A DNA stretch of 64,000 nucleotides from positions 732,986 through 796,985 of the forward strand of contig DS999406.1 in the NCBI GenBank assembly GCA_000158155.1. Direction: 5' to 3'. Source of the DNA: a gamma proteobacterium NOR5-3 (GTDB lineage Bacteria; Pseudomonadota; Gammaproteobacteria; Pseudomonadales; Halieaceae). The notes beneath the pieces were generated by a model. That model worked only from the letters and a program-made list of their open reading frames with translations, ran no database searches and was not told where the DNA came from. Numbering within the stretch: position 1 is the stretch's first letter; each line of letters opens with the position of its first letter. The position numbers were made by a program, and so were the translations under genes. Below, in pieces: positions 11,218-19,897 of this stretch.

Positions 11218-12026
11218 GGTTGATACCCAAAGCTTGCCAGGACGGGGGCGGCGCTTGGCCCGGTAAGGTAGTCGAGAAACGCCCGGGCGTCGTCCGCATT
11301 GTGGGAGCGCGCATTGAGTACCGCGTACTGTTCAATGCGGGAATGCCATTCGGATGGAACCGGTACGCCGGAGTCCGGGCTCAGGGAGCGGGCAACGAGA
11401 GCTAAGTCCGCACCGCCGCTGGTGTAAAACTGCAGTGCCTGCTGCACGTTACTGCCCCGCACCACGCGCCGATTTGACGCCGCTGCAAAGTCCTCGCGAG
11501 CCAACACTGCCATGGCTGCCGCGCCGTAGGGTGCTGATCTTGGGTTGGCGATGGCGAGACTCTTGTTGGGATCGCTAAGAGCAGTATCCAATGAGTCCGC
11601 GCCAAGCAGCACAAGAGAGCCAAGCGCATAGCACCGGGCGGGTCCCGTGCTGCTTCCATCATCGACCAGTGCCTGGGGTCGTGCCCGGTCGGCGGCCAGG
11701 AGCACATCGAAGGGCGCGCCCCGGCGCATTTGGGCGGCGAGCACTCCGGTAGATGCACTGCTGATTTGTACAGCGACTCCCGTTTTTTGAGAAAACCGGT
11801 TGCCTATCTCTTGTGCAGCGGCTCTGAAGTTTGCCGCGACGGCGACCTTCAGCTCCGCTGCATCTGCGCCATGGCTTGATGACTGTGCGAGGCACGTTAG
11901 CACGGTCAAGCATGCCAGCGACCGCAGTTTCAGTGCGTTGGCGGTGCAGTTTTTGGGGGCTAAAAAAGCGCTTAGGGCTCTGAAACACGGGGGTGCTATG
12001 AGTAAGACGTGGCGCAGAAGATTCAT
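11208..12026 (-). CDS. modA: Molybdate ABC transporter substrate-binding protein
   Basis: Periplasmic molybdate-binding protein, 272 residues. After an N-terminal region with a signal-peptide-like hydrophobic stretch (SLACLTVLTCLAQSSSHGADA), the mature protein begins ELKVAVAANFRAAAQEIG, the usual ModA start. Binding-site segments include SSASTGVLAAQMRRGAPFDVLLAADRARPQ split across the first lobe (SASTGVLAAQ; PFDVLLAADRARP) and ANPRSAPYGAAAMAVL. The frame is open further upstream, but the ATG at 12026 is chosen because the longer form would overlap comF. The signal region is long, so a later start is possible. The gene lies 14 bases after comF. Confidence 0.9.
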   Translation of the reverse strand: MNLLRHVLLIAPPCFRALSAFLAPKNCTANALKLRSLACLTVLTCLAQSSSHGADAAELKVAVAANFRAAAQEIGNRFSQKTGVAVQISSASTGVLAAQMRRGAPFDVLLAADRARPQALVDDGSSTGPARCYALGSLVLLGADSLDTALSDPNKSLAIANPRSAPYGAAAMAVLAREDFAAASNRRVVRGSNVQQALQFYTSGGADLALVARSLSPDSGVPVPSEWHSRIEQYAVLNARSHNADDARAFLDYLTGPSAAPVLASFGYQPCS

Positions 12027-12040
12027 CCCGCCATTGTAGG

Positions 12041-12817
12041 TCAACGCGCCGGTGTTCGGGCAAGACAATACAGGTGAACCTCGGCGGCTCCGGCATCTAA
12101 TAGTGTCTCGGCCATAGCATTCCCGGTAGCAGCGGTGGTGCAAACGTCATCGACAATGCCGATGGTGCGACCCTGCACGTTTCCGTGAACCCTGAAAGCT
12201 CCTTTAAGATTGGACAGTCGCTCGCGGCGCGTCGCATGTGCCTGTGACCCCGTAGCGCGTCTGCGACTGAGGCGGGCAAGCTTGGCGGGAGTTGCTTTAA
12301 TGGAGGGAGCCAGGGCGCTCAGGGCCCTCAGCAAGTCCTCGCTCTGGTTGAAGCCGCGACGCAGCTCGCGGCGCCAATGTAACGGCGTTGCAAGCCAGTA
12401 TTCGACTTTTTCTATGTAAATGGGCTCTTTTAGCATTAATTTAGCCGCTGTTAGCGATAGTCTTTGTTCTCCCAGGTACTTCCACCGGTGCATAAAGTAG
12501 GCTAGCGCGGCGTCATACTCGTAGGGGGCTGTGATGCTGTGTAGTAGCGGTGGTTGCTTAAGGCAAGCCGGGCAAAGGTGGTCATCAACTCCCGGAACTC
12601 CGCATCTTGGGCAGGGGGCATCATTGGGGCACAGCGCATCGCGGCATACCTCGCATACGGCTTCGCTAGTGTGGCTCAGCTGATCGCAGTAAACACAGCG
12701 TTGCGGGGCCAGGTAGTCCAGCGCTCGACAGGCTGCGGCTTTTACTGCGCTGGCAAACTGAGGATTCACTTTAAGCGACCTCTGAGTGATCGCCTTCATC
12801 GGGTGTAGCCTGTTCAT
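12041..12817 (-). CDS. comF: ComF family phosphoribosyltransferase-like protein
   Basis: ComF/GntX family protein, 258 residues, linked to DNA uptake and use of DNA in other proteobacteria. The N-terminal zinc region has CVYCDQLSHTSEAVCEVC and CPRCGVPGVDDHLCPAC. The C-terminal phosphoribosyltransferase domain has GFNQSEDLLRAL and the PRPP loop TIGIVDDVCTTAATGNA. It is the first gene of the operon with modABC and srkA. The start could instead be the second Met at 12799. The palindrome at 12860-12871 lies just upstream. Confidence 0.9.
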   Translation of the reverse strand: MNRLHPMKAITQRSLKVNPQFASAVKAAACRALDYLAPQRCVYCDQLSHTSEAVCEVCRDALCPNDAPCPRCGVPGVDDHLCPACLKQPPLLHSITAPYEYDAALAYFMHRWKYLGEQRLSLTAAKLMLKEPIYIEKVEYWLATPLHWRRELRRGFNQSEDLLRALSALAPSIKATPAKLARLSRRRATGSQAHATRRERLSNLKGAFRVHGNVQGRTIGIVDDVCTTAATGNAMAETLLDAGAAEVHLYCLARTPAR

Positions 12818-13139
12818 CGGCCTATTGTGACCCGAATGGAGTCCCGGCGAGCTTTTTGCATTTGATCAAATCCGGCGGCTGTCCAGAGCGACATTTATAA
12901 TGCAGGGTTCATGGGGTAAGTTAGTGCTCACTAATAACTATGATTTTTTCTATCGCTCAGCGCTGCGCGCCGTATTTGGCGATTTTTCTGACCCGCTTAG
13001 TTGTCGGCTTTTTCACAAATTTAAGCATGCATTGGCTCTGGTTTTGACTATAATGCGCCCAGAAGTTAACACTGAACACATAGGCGCGGAGCCTCGCAAG
13101 TGGCGAGGCCAAAGCGTCGATGATACTGGGGAGAGAGTC
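12818..13139. other. Intergenic region between comF and the acyl-CoA dehydrogenase
   Basis: 322 bases without a supported gene. The rightward frame is open through the last 240 bases but has no homology-like features there. A good -10 hexamer TATAAT is at 13049-13054 with GACTATAATGCG context; no clear -35 stands 16-18 bases upstream. This is the probable promoter area of the gene starting at 13140, giving a leader of about 80 bases. Confidence 0.4.
12860..12871. promoter_or_regulatory. 12-base palindrome upstream of comF
   Basis: ATTTGATCAAAT is a perfect palindrome between the divergent comF and acyl-CoA dehydrogenase genes. It contains overlapping TTGAT/ATCAA halves like those of FNR/CRP-family sites, but without the normal four-base spacer. 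A regulator cannot be named from this alone. Confidence 0.25.
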
Positions 13140-14933
13140 ATGCCTAGCTACAAAGCGCCACTGCGCGATATTCAATTTGTTATTAACGAAGTACTCGATA
13201 CTGAAAAGCTCTATGCGGGCTTAAAAGGCTACGAAGAAGCCACGCCGGACCTCATGAATGCGATCATCGAAGAGGGCGCCAAGTTTGCCGAGAACGTCCT
13301 GTCGCCCCTGAACCAAAGCGGTGATGAAGAGGGCTGCACCTGGTCCGAAGAAGGCGTAAAGACACCCGCAGGTTTTGCCGATGCCTATAAGCAGTATGTC
13401 GATAACGGCTGGCCCTCACTGTCTGCAGAGCCAGAATTCGGTGGGCAGGATATGCCCAGTATGCTCGGGATTGTTATCAACGAGCTTGCCGGCACTGCTA
13501 ACTGGTCCTGGCTCATGTATCCCGGCCTGTCTCACGGCTGCATCAAGACGCTCGAAGCCCACGGATCACCCGAGCAAAAGCAGCAGTATCTGCCCAAGCT
13601 GGTGAGCGGCAACTGGACCGGTACCATGTGTCTGACCGAGTCACACTGTGGTTCTGATCTGGGTCTTCTGCGTACCAAAGCTGAGCCCCAGGCCGATGGC
13701 AGTTATGCCATCACGGGCACCAAGATCTTTATCTCCGCCGGTGAGCACGACATGTCAGACAACATCGTGCACATCGTGATTGCTCGCATGCCCGACGCGC
13801 CCGAGGGCACTAAAGGCATCTCACTGTTTGTGGTACCCAAATTCAACGTCAATGAAGATGGCAGCATCGGTGAACGCAACGGCGTGCACTGCGCATCCAT
13901 CGAGAAGAAGATGGGCATCAAGGCCTCTGCTACCTGCGTGATGAATTTTGATGGTGCCAAGGGTTACCTCATCGGCGAGCCCAACCGTGGCTTGAACATG
14001 ATGTTCACCTTTATGAACACCGCCCGCATCGGCACCGCTATTCAGGGCCTGGCTCACGCCGAGCTGGCATATCAGGGGTCACTGGAATACGCCCGGGAGC
14101 GTTTGGCGATGCGTAGCCTAACAGGACCTAAGAATCCCGACGGGCCTGCGGATCCCATTATTGTTCACCCCGATGTGCGCCGCATGTTGTTGACGCAGAA
14201 GTCTATCGCCGAAGGTAGTCGTGCAATGTTGTATTACCTTGCGCAGCTGGGCGACATTGTTGAGCGCGGTGACGAAGAGAGCGCCAAAAAGGCTGATGAC
14301 CTCATGGCCCTGCTGACACCCATCGCCAAGGCGTTTGTTACCGAGGCGGGGCTTGAGGCCGCCAATCATGGTATTCAGATTTACGGCGGTCATGGCTTTA
14401 TCCGTGAGTGGGGCATGGAGCAGATTGCTCGAGACGCGCGCATCGCCACCTTGTACGAAGGCACCACGGGCATTCAGGCGCTGGACCTCATCGGACGTAA
14501 AGTCCTCGGATCCGGCGGCAAGCTGCTCATGGGCTTTACCGAGATGATGGGTGAGTTTGTCGCCGAGAATAGCGACGAGGCCTATGCCGAGTTCACCACA
14601 CCGCTGGCTAAGTACAAAGATGAGTGGCTGACCATGTCTCTGGAAGTAGGCAGCAAAGCCATGGAGAATCCCGACGAGGCGGGTGCAGCATCCGTGGATT
14701 ATCTGATGTACTCCGGCTACGTTGCCCTGGCTTACTTCTGGGCCAAAATGGCAGTGGTCGCGCACAAAAAGATTGCGCAAGGCGAGGGCGATACCGCGTT
14801 TTATGAGGCCAAGCTCATGACTGCGCGTTTTTACTTCCAGCGTATTCTGCCACGCACCATGTCCCACAAAGAGTCCCTGCTCTCTGGAGCGGACAACCTC
14901 ATGGACATGCCCGAGGCGATGTTCGCATTCTGA
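13140..14933 (+). CDS. Acyl-CoA dehydrogenase, long form with C-terminal extension (DmdC/FadE-like)
   Basis: FAD-dependent acyl-CoA dehydrogenase of about 597 residues, longer than the classical 380-residue enzymes because it carries the extra C-terminal domain found in DmdC-type and related dehydrogenases. The FAD/substrate loop reads GTMCLTESHCGSDLG, followed by GTKIFISAGEHDM. The flavin-contacting region is QIYGGHGFIREWGMEQIARDARI, and the catalytic Glu is expected in TLYEGTTGIQALDL. Substrate could be a fatty acyl-CoA or methylmercaptopropionyl-CoA; the sequence alone does not decide. The frame runs upstream to 12900, but ATG 13140 (GAGAGAG just upstream; MPSYKAPLRDIQF) is the conserved start. 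Confidence 0.9.
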   Translation: MPSYKAPLRDIQFVINEVLDTEKLYAGLKGYEEATPDLMNAIIEEGAKFAENVLSPLNQSGDEEGCTWSEEGVKTPAGFADAYKQYVDNGWPSLSAEPEFGGQDMPSMLGIVINELAGTANWSWLMYPGLSHGCIKTLEAHGSPEQKQQYLPKLVSGNWTGTMCLTESHCGSDLGLLRTKAEPQADGSYAITGTKIFISAGEHDMSDNIVHIVIARMPDAPEGTKGISLFVVPKFNVNEDGSIGERNGVHCASIEKKMGIKASATCVMNFDGAKGYLIGEPNRGLNMMFTFMNTARIGTAIQGLAHAELAYQGSLEYARERLAMRSLTGPKNPDGPADPIIVHPDVRRMLLTQKSIAEGSRAMLYYLAQLGDIVERGDEESAKKADDLMALLTPIAKAFVTEAGLEAANHGIQIYGGHGFIREWGMEQIARDARIATLYEGTTGIQALDLIGRKVLGSGGKLLMGFTEMMGEFVAENSDEAYAEFTTPLAKYKDEWLTMSLEVGSKAMENPDEAGAASVDYLMYSGYVALAYFWAKMAVVAHKKIAQGEGDTAFYEAKLMTARFYFQRILPRTMSHKESLLSGADNLMDMPEAMFAF

Positions 14934-14982
14934 ACGGCTTGATATCCCCCGGGACTCTCTGGGGGGTGCAATCCTAAGCTGC

Positions 14983-15007
14983 GGGCGCGATAATTCGCGC
15001 CCGTTTT
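14983..15007 (+). terminator. Rho-independent terminator after the acyl-CoA dehydrogenase
   Basis: Perfect 7-base stem GGGCGCG/CGCGCCC with a six-base loop, followed by GTTTT. It lies 50 bases after the stop codon and just ahead of the next gene. Confidence 0.7.
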
Positions 15008-15028
15008 CGTTGGTACGAGGCTAAATGC

Positions 15029-15262
15029 ATGTCTCAGAATGAAGAACAGCTACAAGCTCCGGTGGAACCTGCCACCGAAGGTCCCGAGCGTCAGTTGTAT
15101 CCCGAGGACCAGGCCAAGGTCGACGCGTTTTTAAAGCGCGGCGTTAACTCGGTGGAAAGAAAGCCTTTTAAGCCCCTCTACTTGTTGGTCCTGCTGATTG
15201 TTGTGGTGGGTAGCCTGAGCCTGTTTAGCCAGTGGTTGGCGCATCAGGCGGGCGTGTACTGA
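15029..15262 (+). CDS. DUF3094 family small membrane protein
   Basis: 77-residue protein of the DUF3094 family of gammaproteobacteria; function unknown. It has a charged N-terminus, the family core LYPEDQAKVDAFLKRGVNSVERKPFKP, split here as PEDQAKVDAFL and NSVERKPFKP, and a single membrane span LYLLVLLIVVVGSLSLF. It stands alone between the terminator at 14983 and tRNA-Pro. Confidence 0.85.
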   Translation: MSQNEEQLQAPVEPATEGPERQLYPEDQAKVDAFLKRGVNSVERKPFKPLYLLVLLIVVVGSLSLFSQWLAHQAGVY

Positions 15263-15305
15263 TTTATCGAGTTTGCTATGCTTTCTAGCCTCGCAAGATT
15301 GATCT

Positions 15306-15382
15306 CGGTGTGTGGCGCAGCCTGGTAGCGCACTTCCTTCGGGAGGAAGGGGTCGGAGGTTCGAATCCTCTCACACCGACCA
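15306..15382 (+). tRNA. tRNA-Pro (anticodon CGG)
   Basis: 77 bases including encoded CCA. All stems pair: acceptor CGGTGTG/CACACCG, D stem GCGC/GCGC, anticodon stem CTTCC/GGAAG with loop TTCGGGA (anticodon CGG at 15340-15342), and T stem GGAGG/CCTCT with TTCGAAT. It closely resembles E. coli proK. Its last 14 bases are repeated at 33634-33647, so it is the integration site of the island, and the integration kept the tRNA intact. Confidence 0.97.
15369..15382 (+). repeat. attL core (3' end of tRNA-Pro)
   Basis: TCTCACACCGACCA, the last 14 bases of the tRNA gene, identical to the copy at 33634-33647. The following bases differ between the two copies. Confidence 0.85.
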
Positions 15383-15562
15383 ATATTTTGTCTGACCACG
15401 TCCAGACACGTCCGTAACAACCTGTTTTTTCTCAGCTTTTTCTATGCAGCTCCGTACCATGGTGTCCTGAGCGTCTCACTTAATATCGCCGCCTGTGACG
15501 GTAGGCATGTCGGTATATGTGGGTTCGCCGAACTTGATACCGTCACCGTACAGGAGCGACCC

Positions 15563-16804
15563 ATGCACAAGCTGACCGCAGCTGCTATTAAAAACGCTAA
15601 ACCAGAGAGCAAGCCCCGTAAACTTGCGGACGGAGGAGGCCTGTATCTCCTCATTGACCAAAAGGGCGGTAAGTACTGGCGGTATGATTACCGCTATGTC
15701 GGAAAGCGCAAGACTCTAGCCCTCGGGGTGTATCCGGAGGTCTCGCTGAGAGAGGCCCGAGAGGCTCACTCCCAAGCTCGTCGACAGGTTCACCAGAGCA
15801 TCGATCCGGGCGAGGTTAGAAGGGTCGAAAAGCAGATGCGCCATCTGGCCGCTGGCGATACCTTCGAGGCTATTGGTCGTGAGTGGTTCAATCAGATAAT
15901 GGATGGCAAGTCCGATAGCTATCGCGTGCGGACGGGCCGTATTCTGAAGAAGGACCTTTACCCCTATCTTGGCAGTCGCCCCATCAGTGCCATCACCTCC
16001 CCGGAGCTCCTGGCGGTGCTGCATCGTATCGAAAGAAGGGGCGCGGTAGATATTGCACACCGAGCCAAGCAGGCAGCGGGCCTGATTTTTCGCTATGCGG
16101 TTGCCACAGGGCGAGCGGCGCGGGATCCTTCGGCAGACCTGAAGGGCGCTTTAAAGCCCAAAAACAAAAAACATCATGCGGCAATTACGGAGCCCACCGA
16201 AGTAGGGCGCTTGCTACTCGCCATTGATGCCTTTGAAGGTACTACCATCGTCAAGGCAGCTATTCGTCTATCTGCTCTCTTGTTCCAAAGGCCTGGAGAA
16301 ATTAGGGCCATGGAATGGGCGGAGATTAACTGGGGCGCTGAGCGCTGGGAGCTGCCCGCTGAAAAAATGAAAATGCGCCTGCCACACCTTGTGCCTCTGA
16401 GTCGTCAGGCCTTGGAAGTACTGCGGGATTTACACCGACTGACGGGACAGGGGCGTTACGTATTTCCAAGTGCTCGAGGTGGTAGTCGTTCGATGTCTGA
16501 CAATACCGTTAGAGTGGCATTGCGAACGATGGGCTACACCAACGAGCAGATGACGGCCCATGGCTTTCGTGCCATGGCTCGCACTTTGTTGGACGAAGGC
16601 CTGGGCTTTCGGGTGGACTGGATTGAGCACCAATTAGCCCACGCCGTAAAGGACCCAAATGGGCGCGCCTACAACCGTACCTCCCATTTGGATGGTCGTG
16701 TGGAAATGATGCAGGCTTGGGCAGATTATTTAGACGAACTGCGTCTGAGCGCGACGTCTCCAAATGCAACCCAAAGTAGGGAGGTTCAAGCGGAGGCGGC
16801 GTAA
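15563..16804 (+). CDS. P4-type tyrosine integrase
   Basis: Site-specific tyrosine recombinase, 413 residues, of the P4/CP4-57 group that integrates into tRNA genes. The N-terminal DUF4102 domain starts LTAAAIKNAKPESKPRKLADGGGLYL (segments LTAAAIKNAKP and LADGGGLYLLI). The catalytic core shows Arg in QRPGEIRAMEW, HxxR in HGFRAMARTLL, His in EHQLAHAVKD and the nucleophile Tyr in RAYNRTSHLDGR. The gene lies just inside the island left end and reads away from the tRNA. It looks intact, so the island may still be able to excise. Confidence 0.95.
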   Translation: MHKLTAAAIKNAKPESKPRKLADGGGLYLLIDQKGGKYWRYDYRYVGKRKTLALGVYPEVSLREAREAHSQARRQVHQSIDPGEVRRVEKQMRHLAAGDTFEAIGREWFNQIMDGKSDSYRVRTGRILKKDLYPYLGSRPISAITSPELLAVLHRIERRGAVDIAHRAKQAAGLIFRYAVATGRAARDPSADLKGALKPKNKKHHAAITEPTEVGRLLLAIDAFEGTTIVKAAIRLSALLFQRPGEIRAMEWAEINWGAERWELPAEKMKMRLPHLVPLSRQALEVLRDLHRLTGQGRYVFPSARGGSRSMSDNTVRVALRTMGYTNEQMTAHGFRAMARTLLDEGLGFRVDWIEHQLAHAVKDPNGRAYNRTSHLDGRVEMMQAWADYLDELRLSATSPNATQSREVQAEAA

Positions 16805-16964
16805 GCCGCTTCCGAGCAGGTAGCATAGTGTCTAAAGGTTTTCATGAGTTTAATTTCGACCACGAAAGCAAATAATTCAGAAAAGAATTTATAGGTCTCT
16901 CAGACTTCAAGAGTCTTAGCTGGAAAGCATAAGACTTTTTGTTTAGCCATTAAGGTATTGAGAG

Positions 16965-17213
16965 ATGCAAAACGCGTTAGAACAACATCTATCCAGATAC
17001 GACCGTGGTGGTCGTCTGATCCGCCTTCGCCGCGTGCAAGACCTAACCGGCCTTTCACGATCATACATTTATGCCCTGGCGGCCCAAGGGCGTTTTCCTA
17101 AGAGCGTTGCTCTTGTACCAGGCGGCACTTCCCGCGCCTGGGTGGAAAGCGAAGTCTTTGATTGGCTCGAACAGCGAATCGCCGAGCGTGATCTGGAGGC
17201 AAGGCATGCCTAA
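16965..17213 (+). CDS. AlpA family DNA-binding protein
   Basis: 82-residue helix-turn-helix protein of the AlpA/excisionase-like family, often the activator of integrase or excision genes in P4-like elements. The core is RLIRLRRVQDLTGLSRSYIYALAAQGRFP (segments RLIRLRRVQDLTGLSRS and YIYALAAQGRFPKSV), followed by the usual WVESEVFDWLEQRI. It overlaps the next gene by eight bases, so the two are probably co-translated. Confidence 0.9.
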   Translation: MQNALEQHLSRYDRGGRLIRLRRVQDLTGLSRSYIYALAAQGRFPKSVALVPGGTSRAWVESEVFDWLEQRIAERDLEARHA

Positions 17214-17535
17214 GCAAAATGTAACCGTATCTTTGCCCAACCTTGTGCCAGAGGTCGTTGTTTCCCCATCTTTGGCGGCAGCACTTACCCAGTTAATCAA
17301 CGTCGGGACTCAAGGCGCGACCACTCTCGAACTCCAAGCCGCGGGATGTCTTCATCCTTCCGTATCAGTCTCGAGGCTAAAAAAACTTGGGGCTCAAATC
17401 GTTACCCAGAGATGTATGGCCATTGATTCACATGGCACTGAGCATAGCCGAATTGCGCACTACACCTACGCAGGTTGGAGTGCCAAGGGTGCTCATATCG
17501 ATTCAGACGACAAAGATATAGGGGGTCGCACGTGA
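17206..17535 (+). CDS. Winged-helix domain protein of the island
   Basis: 109-residue protein starting MPKQNVTVSLPNLVPEV. The middle reads as a DNA-binding winged helix: LTQLINVGTQGATTLELQAAG, CLHPSVSVSRLKKLGA, then the wing-like DSHGTEHSRIAHYTYAGW (split). Short winged-helix proteins of this kind are common between alpA and the primase in islands. The ATG at 17206 lies inside the alpA 3' end, and the stop TGA shares its A with the start of the primase gene, so three genes are tightly coupled. Role inferred only: regulation or replication control. Confidence 0.65.
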   Translation: MPKQNVTVSLPNLVPEVVVSPSLAAALTQLINVGTQGATTLELQAAGCLHPSVSVSRLKKLGAQIVTQRCMAIDSHGTEHSRIAHYTYAGWSAKGAHIDSDDKDIGGRT

Positions 17536-19004
17536 TGTCGAAAGCAACAGCAGAAAGCCTTATCAATGAGCAGTGCCAGCCAGAAGAGCTCATGGCGGAT
17601 GGCAAGCTATCGCGTGGCCCCTCACTATTGCCAGAGGGTACGTGTACTCCTGTGGTAGCCGCGAATCAGAGCCGCCCCTCGAAGAATGTTGACCTGGATC
17701 CAGCACGCCTTTCCGATCCCGATCAGTGCGTAGCTGAACTCAACAAGCAGTACGCTGTAGTGAACTCGGGTTCTAGAGTTGAAATCGCGGACGAGTTCAA
17801 CGACACGCACCCGTTCCTGACGGTGGACGCGTTTCATGATCTGTTTGCGAACGTCATGGTTCTAGTGGACGGAAAGAGATTGAAGCCCGTGACGAAGTAC
17901 TGGTTTACACATCCGGACCGACGTCAATACTTGGCTGGAACGCAATTTGCGCCTGGAGTTCCGGCTTCTCCGAACTACTACAATTTGTGGAAGGACTTTG
18001 GGGTTCAAGCGGACCCCCTAGGCTCATGCCCGCTGTTCCTGAATCACGTGGAGTCAGTTGTTTGCGATGGAAACCAGGATTGTTACGAGTACCTACTCAA
18101 TTGGCTTGCGCTTGCCGTACAGAATCCTGGGGTGCTGCCTGGCGTAGCAATTTGCCTTTTGTCTGGGCAGGGTACTGGAAAGGGTTTGTTTGCGAGCTAC
18201 GCGGGCAAACTTTTTGGCAATCACTTCAAACACATCACGGATCGAGGTCAGTTATTCGGGCGATTCACTGACCACCTTGACGATGCACTTCTGATGTTTG
18301 CTGATGAAATGCATTGGAGCGGTAACAAGGAGGAGACTGGCTTGCTAAAGGTCCTAATCACCGAGGAAACCCGGTCATCCGAGCGTAAGTACGGAGCTAC
18401 GATGCCCGTCAAGAATTGCGTTCACCTGATCATTGCCTCCAATGAGGGCTGGGTGGTTCCGGCGGAGCTCGACGATCGTCGGTTCTTCGTTTTGGAGGTG
18501 GCCAGTAAGCGTGTCGGTGACTATGGGTACTTTGATCAGTTATCGGCGGAGATGGATAGTGGCGGGCCTGAAGCCTTGCTGCATAAACTCTTGACCAGAG
18601 ACATAAGTACCTTCAATCCCAAAGACTTTCCTCGTACGCAGGCCCGGGTTTCACAGCAGTTGGCGTCGCTGGCCAACATCGAGCGCTGGTTATACGATTT
18701 GGCAGACTCCACACAATTGTCCTTGGATACCGGACTGATAGACGCGCCATGGCCAGCTAAGCTACCAAAAGACCAGCTGTATGCCGCATATTGTCGATGG
18801 CGCAGTGAGTCGCGGATCGCCGGACCAGTAGAGAGTAAGGCAGTGTTTACTCAGACCCTGACTAAGTTTGGATTCACCACCGGTAAGGCGACTTGCCCAG
18901 GTAAGAAAAATCGTGTCCAGGCTTATGTATTGCCTTCTGTCGAAGGTCTTCGCCAAGTCTTTGACGACAAGCTCAAGTTTACTAATGACTGGCCCGCTCT
19001 GTGA
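17535..19004 (+). CDS. Primase-helicase family protein (DUF5906-like)
   Basis: 489-residue replication protein of the kind found in P4-like satellites and islands. The central part is a helicase-like ATPase: P-loop LLSGQGTGKGLF with Lys then Gly, as is usual in DUF5906 proteins; Walker B LMFADEMHW; and the sensor region HLIIASNEGWVVP followed by DDRRFFVLEV with candidate Arg finger. The N-terminal part contains YWFTHPDRRQYLAGTQFAPG and the C-terminal part resembles a DNA-binding winged region (AVFTQTLTKFGFTTG). No zinc-finger primase domain is visible, so priming may need a host enzyme. The ATG at 17535 overlaps the preceding stop (TGATG). Confidence 0.85.
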   Translation: MSKATAESLINEQCQPEELMADGKLSRGPSLLPEGTCTPVVAANQSRPSKNVDLDPARLSDPDQCVAELNKQYAVVNSGSRVEIADEFNDTHPFLTVDAFHDLFANVMVLVDGKRLKPVTKYWFTHPDRRQYLAGTQFAPGVPASPNYYNLWKDFGVQADPLGSCPLFLNHVESVVCDGNQDCYEYLLNWLALAVQNPGVLPGVAICLLSGQGTGKGLFASYAGKLFGNHFKHITDRGQLFGRFTDHLDDALLMFADEMHWSGNKEETGLLKVLITEETRSSERKYGATMPVKNCVHLIIASNEGWVVPAELDDRRFFVLEVASKRVGDYGYFDQLSAEMDSGGPEALLHKLLTRDISTFNPKDFPRTQARVSQQLASLANIERWLYDLADSTQLSLDTGLIDAPWPAKLPKDQLYAAYCRWRSESRIAGPVESKAVFTQTLTKFGFTTGKATCPGKKNRVQAYVLPSVEGLRQVFDDKLKFTNDWPAL

Positions 19005-19187
19005 TTGGGGCCTTGAGTCGCAACGGGGACTTGGCGTCCAGGCTCTCCGATGGCACTTCGGCAAGCCTGGACGGTCGGAGCTTGCATAGTTACTGGCTTC
19101 AATCAGTATGGCCAAGGTGTCCGGGTGCTTTCGGAAAAAATCGCCCGCCACCTGGGTATGAACGTTTATTACTTTTTTCTTTTTGAG

Positions 19188-19278
19188 GTTGGACAAGTTG
19201 GACAACCGTGGCGGACTAAGTGTTCACTGAGCCTGCGGCTGTCCAATTCCATAATAATTAGCCGGGCAAGTCGGACAG
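19188..19278. repeat. Iteron-like TTGGACA repeats
   Basis: Two tandem exact copies of GTTGGACAA (19188-19196, 19197-19205), an inverted copy TTGGACAG (complement of 19239-19246) and a variant GTCGGACAG (19270-19278). Four related sites within 91 bases, all just after the primase-helicase gene. Plausible binding sites for that protein. Confidence 0.5.
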
Positions 19279-19301
19279 ACATGTGATGCCGATACTCTCG
19301 A

Positions 19302-19369
19302 CTCGCCCGCGCCCGTGACCCGCGGAGCCCGGCAAGGGCGCGCGCAGCGCGGCCCGCTGCGTGGGCGAG
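19302..19369. other. GC-rich hairpin, possible origin or structured RNA
   Basis: Outer arms CTCGCCCGCGC (19302-19312) and GCGTGGGCGAG (19359-19369) pair at 10 of 11 positions. The 46 bases between are almost all G and C and can fold further. It follows the iteron-like repeats. The composition stands out from the surrounding DNA. Confidence 0.5.
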
Positions 19370-19702
19370 AGCGGGGGAGGACGTGGGCGTAACTTGCTAA
19401 AACCTCAACCTAGAGGTCGCCGGTAGGACATTGTTTCGACCCTACGGTACCGTTGCCTGGTATAAGAAGACTGGTTAAAAAACATACGATTCCAAGGACA
19501 GGTTATGTACGTTTTGTAGAGGCACGACCAGAAATGCCCAGATAGCGGCTCCCTATGTTCTAAACCAGACGCTGCATTGCACATCGACGGTATGTAGCCG
19601 GTACCCTAATTGCGTCTGCTTTTCAGCACTGAAGCCAATAGGGAAACGCCTCAAATGCCTACGACGGAAGTACCGGTCTTCCACACTTATTAAAGTAAAC
19701 CT

Positions 19703-19715
19703 CCCCCCCCCCCCC
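19703..19715. repeat. C13 homopolymer tract
   Basis: Thirteen consecutive C in otherwise mixed sequence, in a region without a supported gene. It could be length-variable. A 61-residue leftward frame crosses it but looks spurious. Confidence 0.7.
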
Positions 19716-19897
19716 TGTTCGACGGTCGCATGAGGCAACCTGCGAGTTCAATCCGAATGGGCATGGGCGCACTGGTTTTCGTCCGATAGCAGTCTTACAC
19801 CCCCAAATCTGGCAGACTTTCAAGCGATACCTGTTCTGGCTTCATTGGCTTACCGCTTCGCGGGTGTAGTGGCATACCGCCACCATCCAAGGAGTTC

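Noticed and set aside
19553-19738. 61-residue leftward frame in the island gap
   Set aside because: Crosses the C13 tract, lacks a ribosome-binding site, and has no recognisable features.
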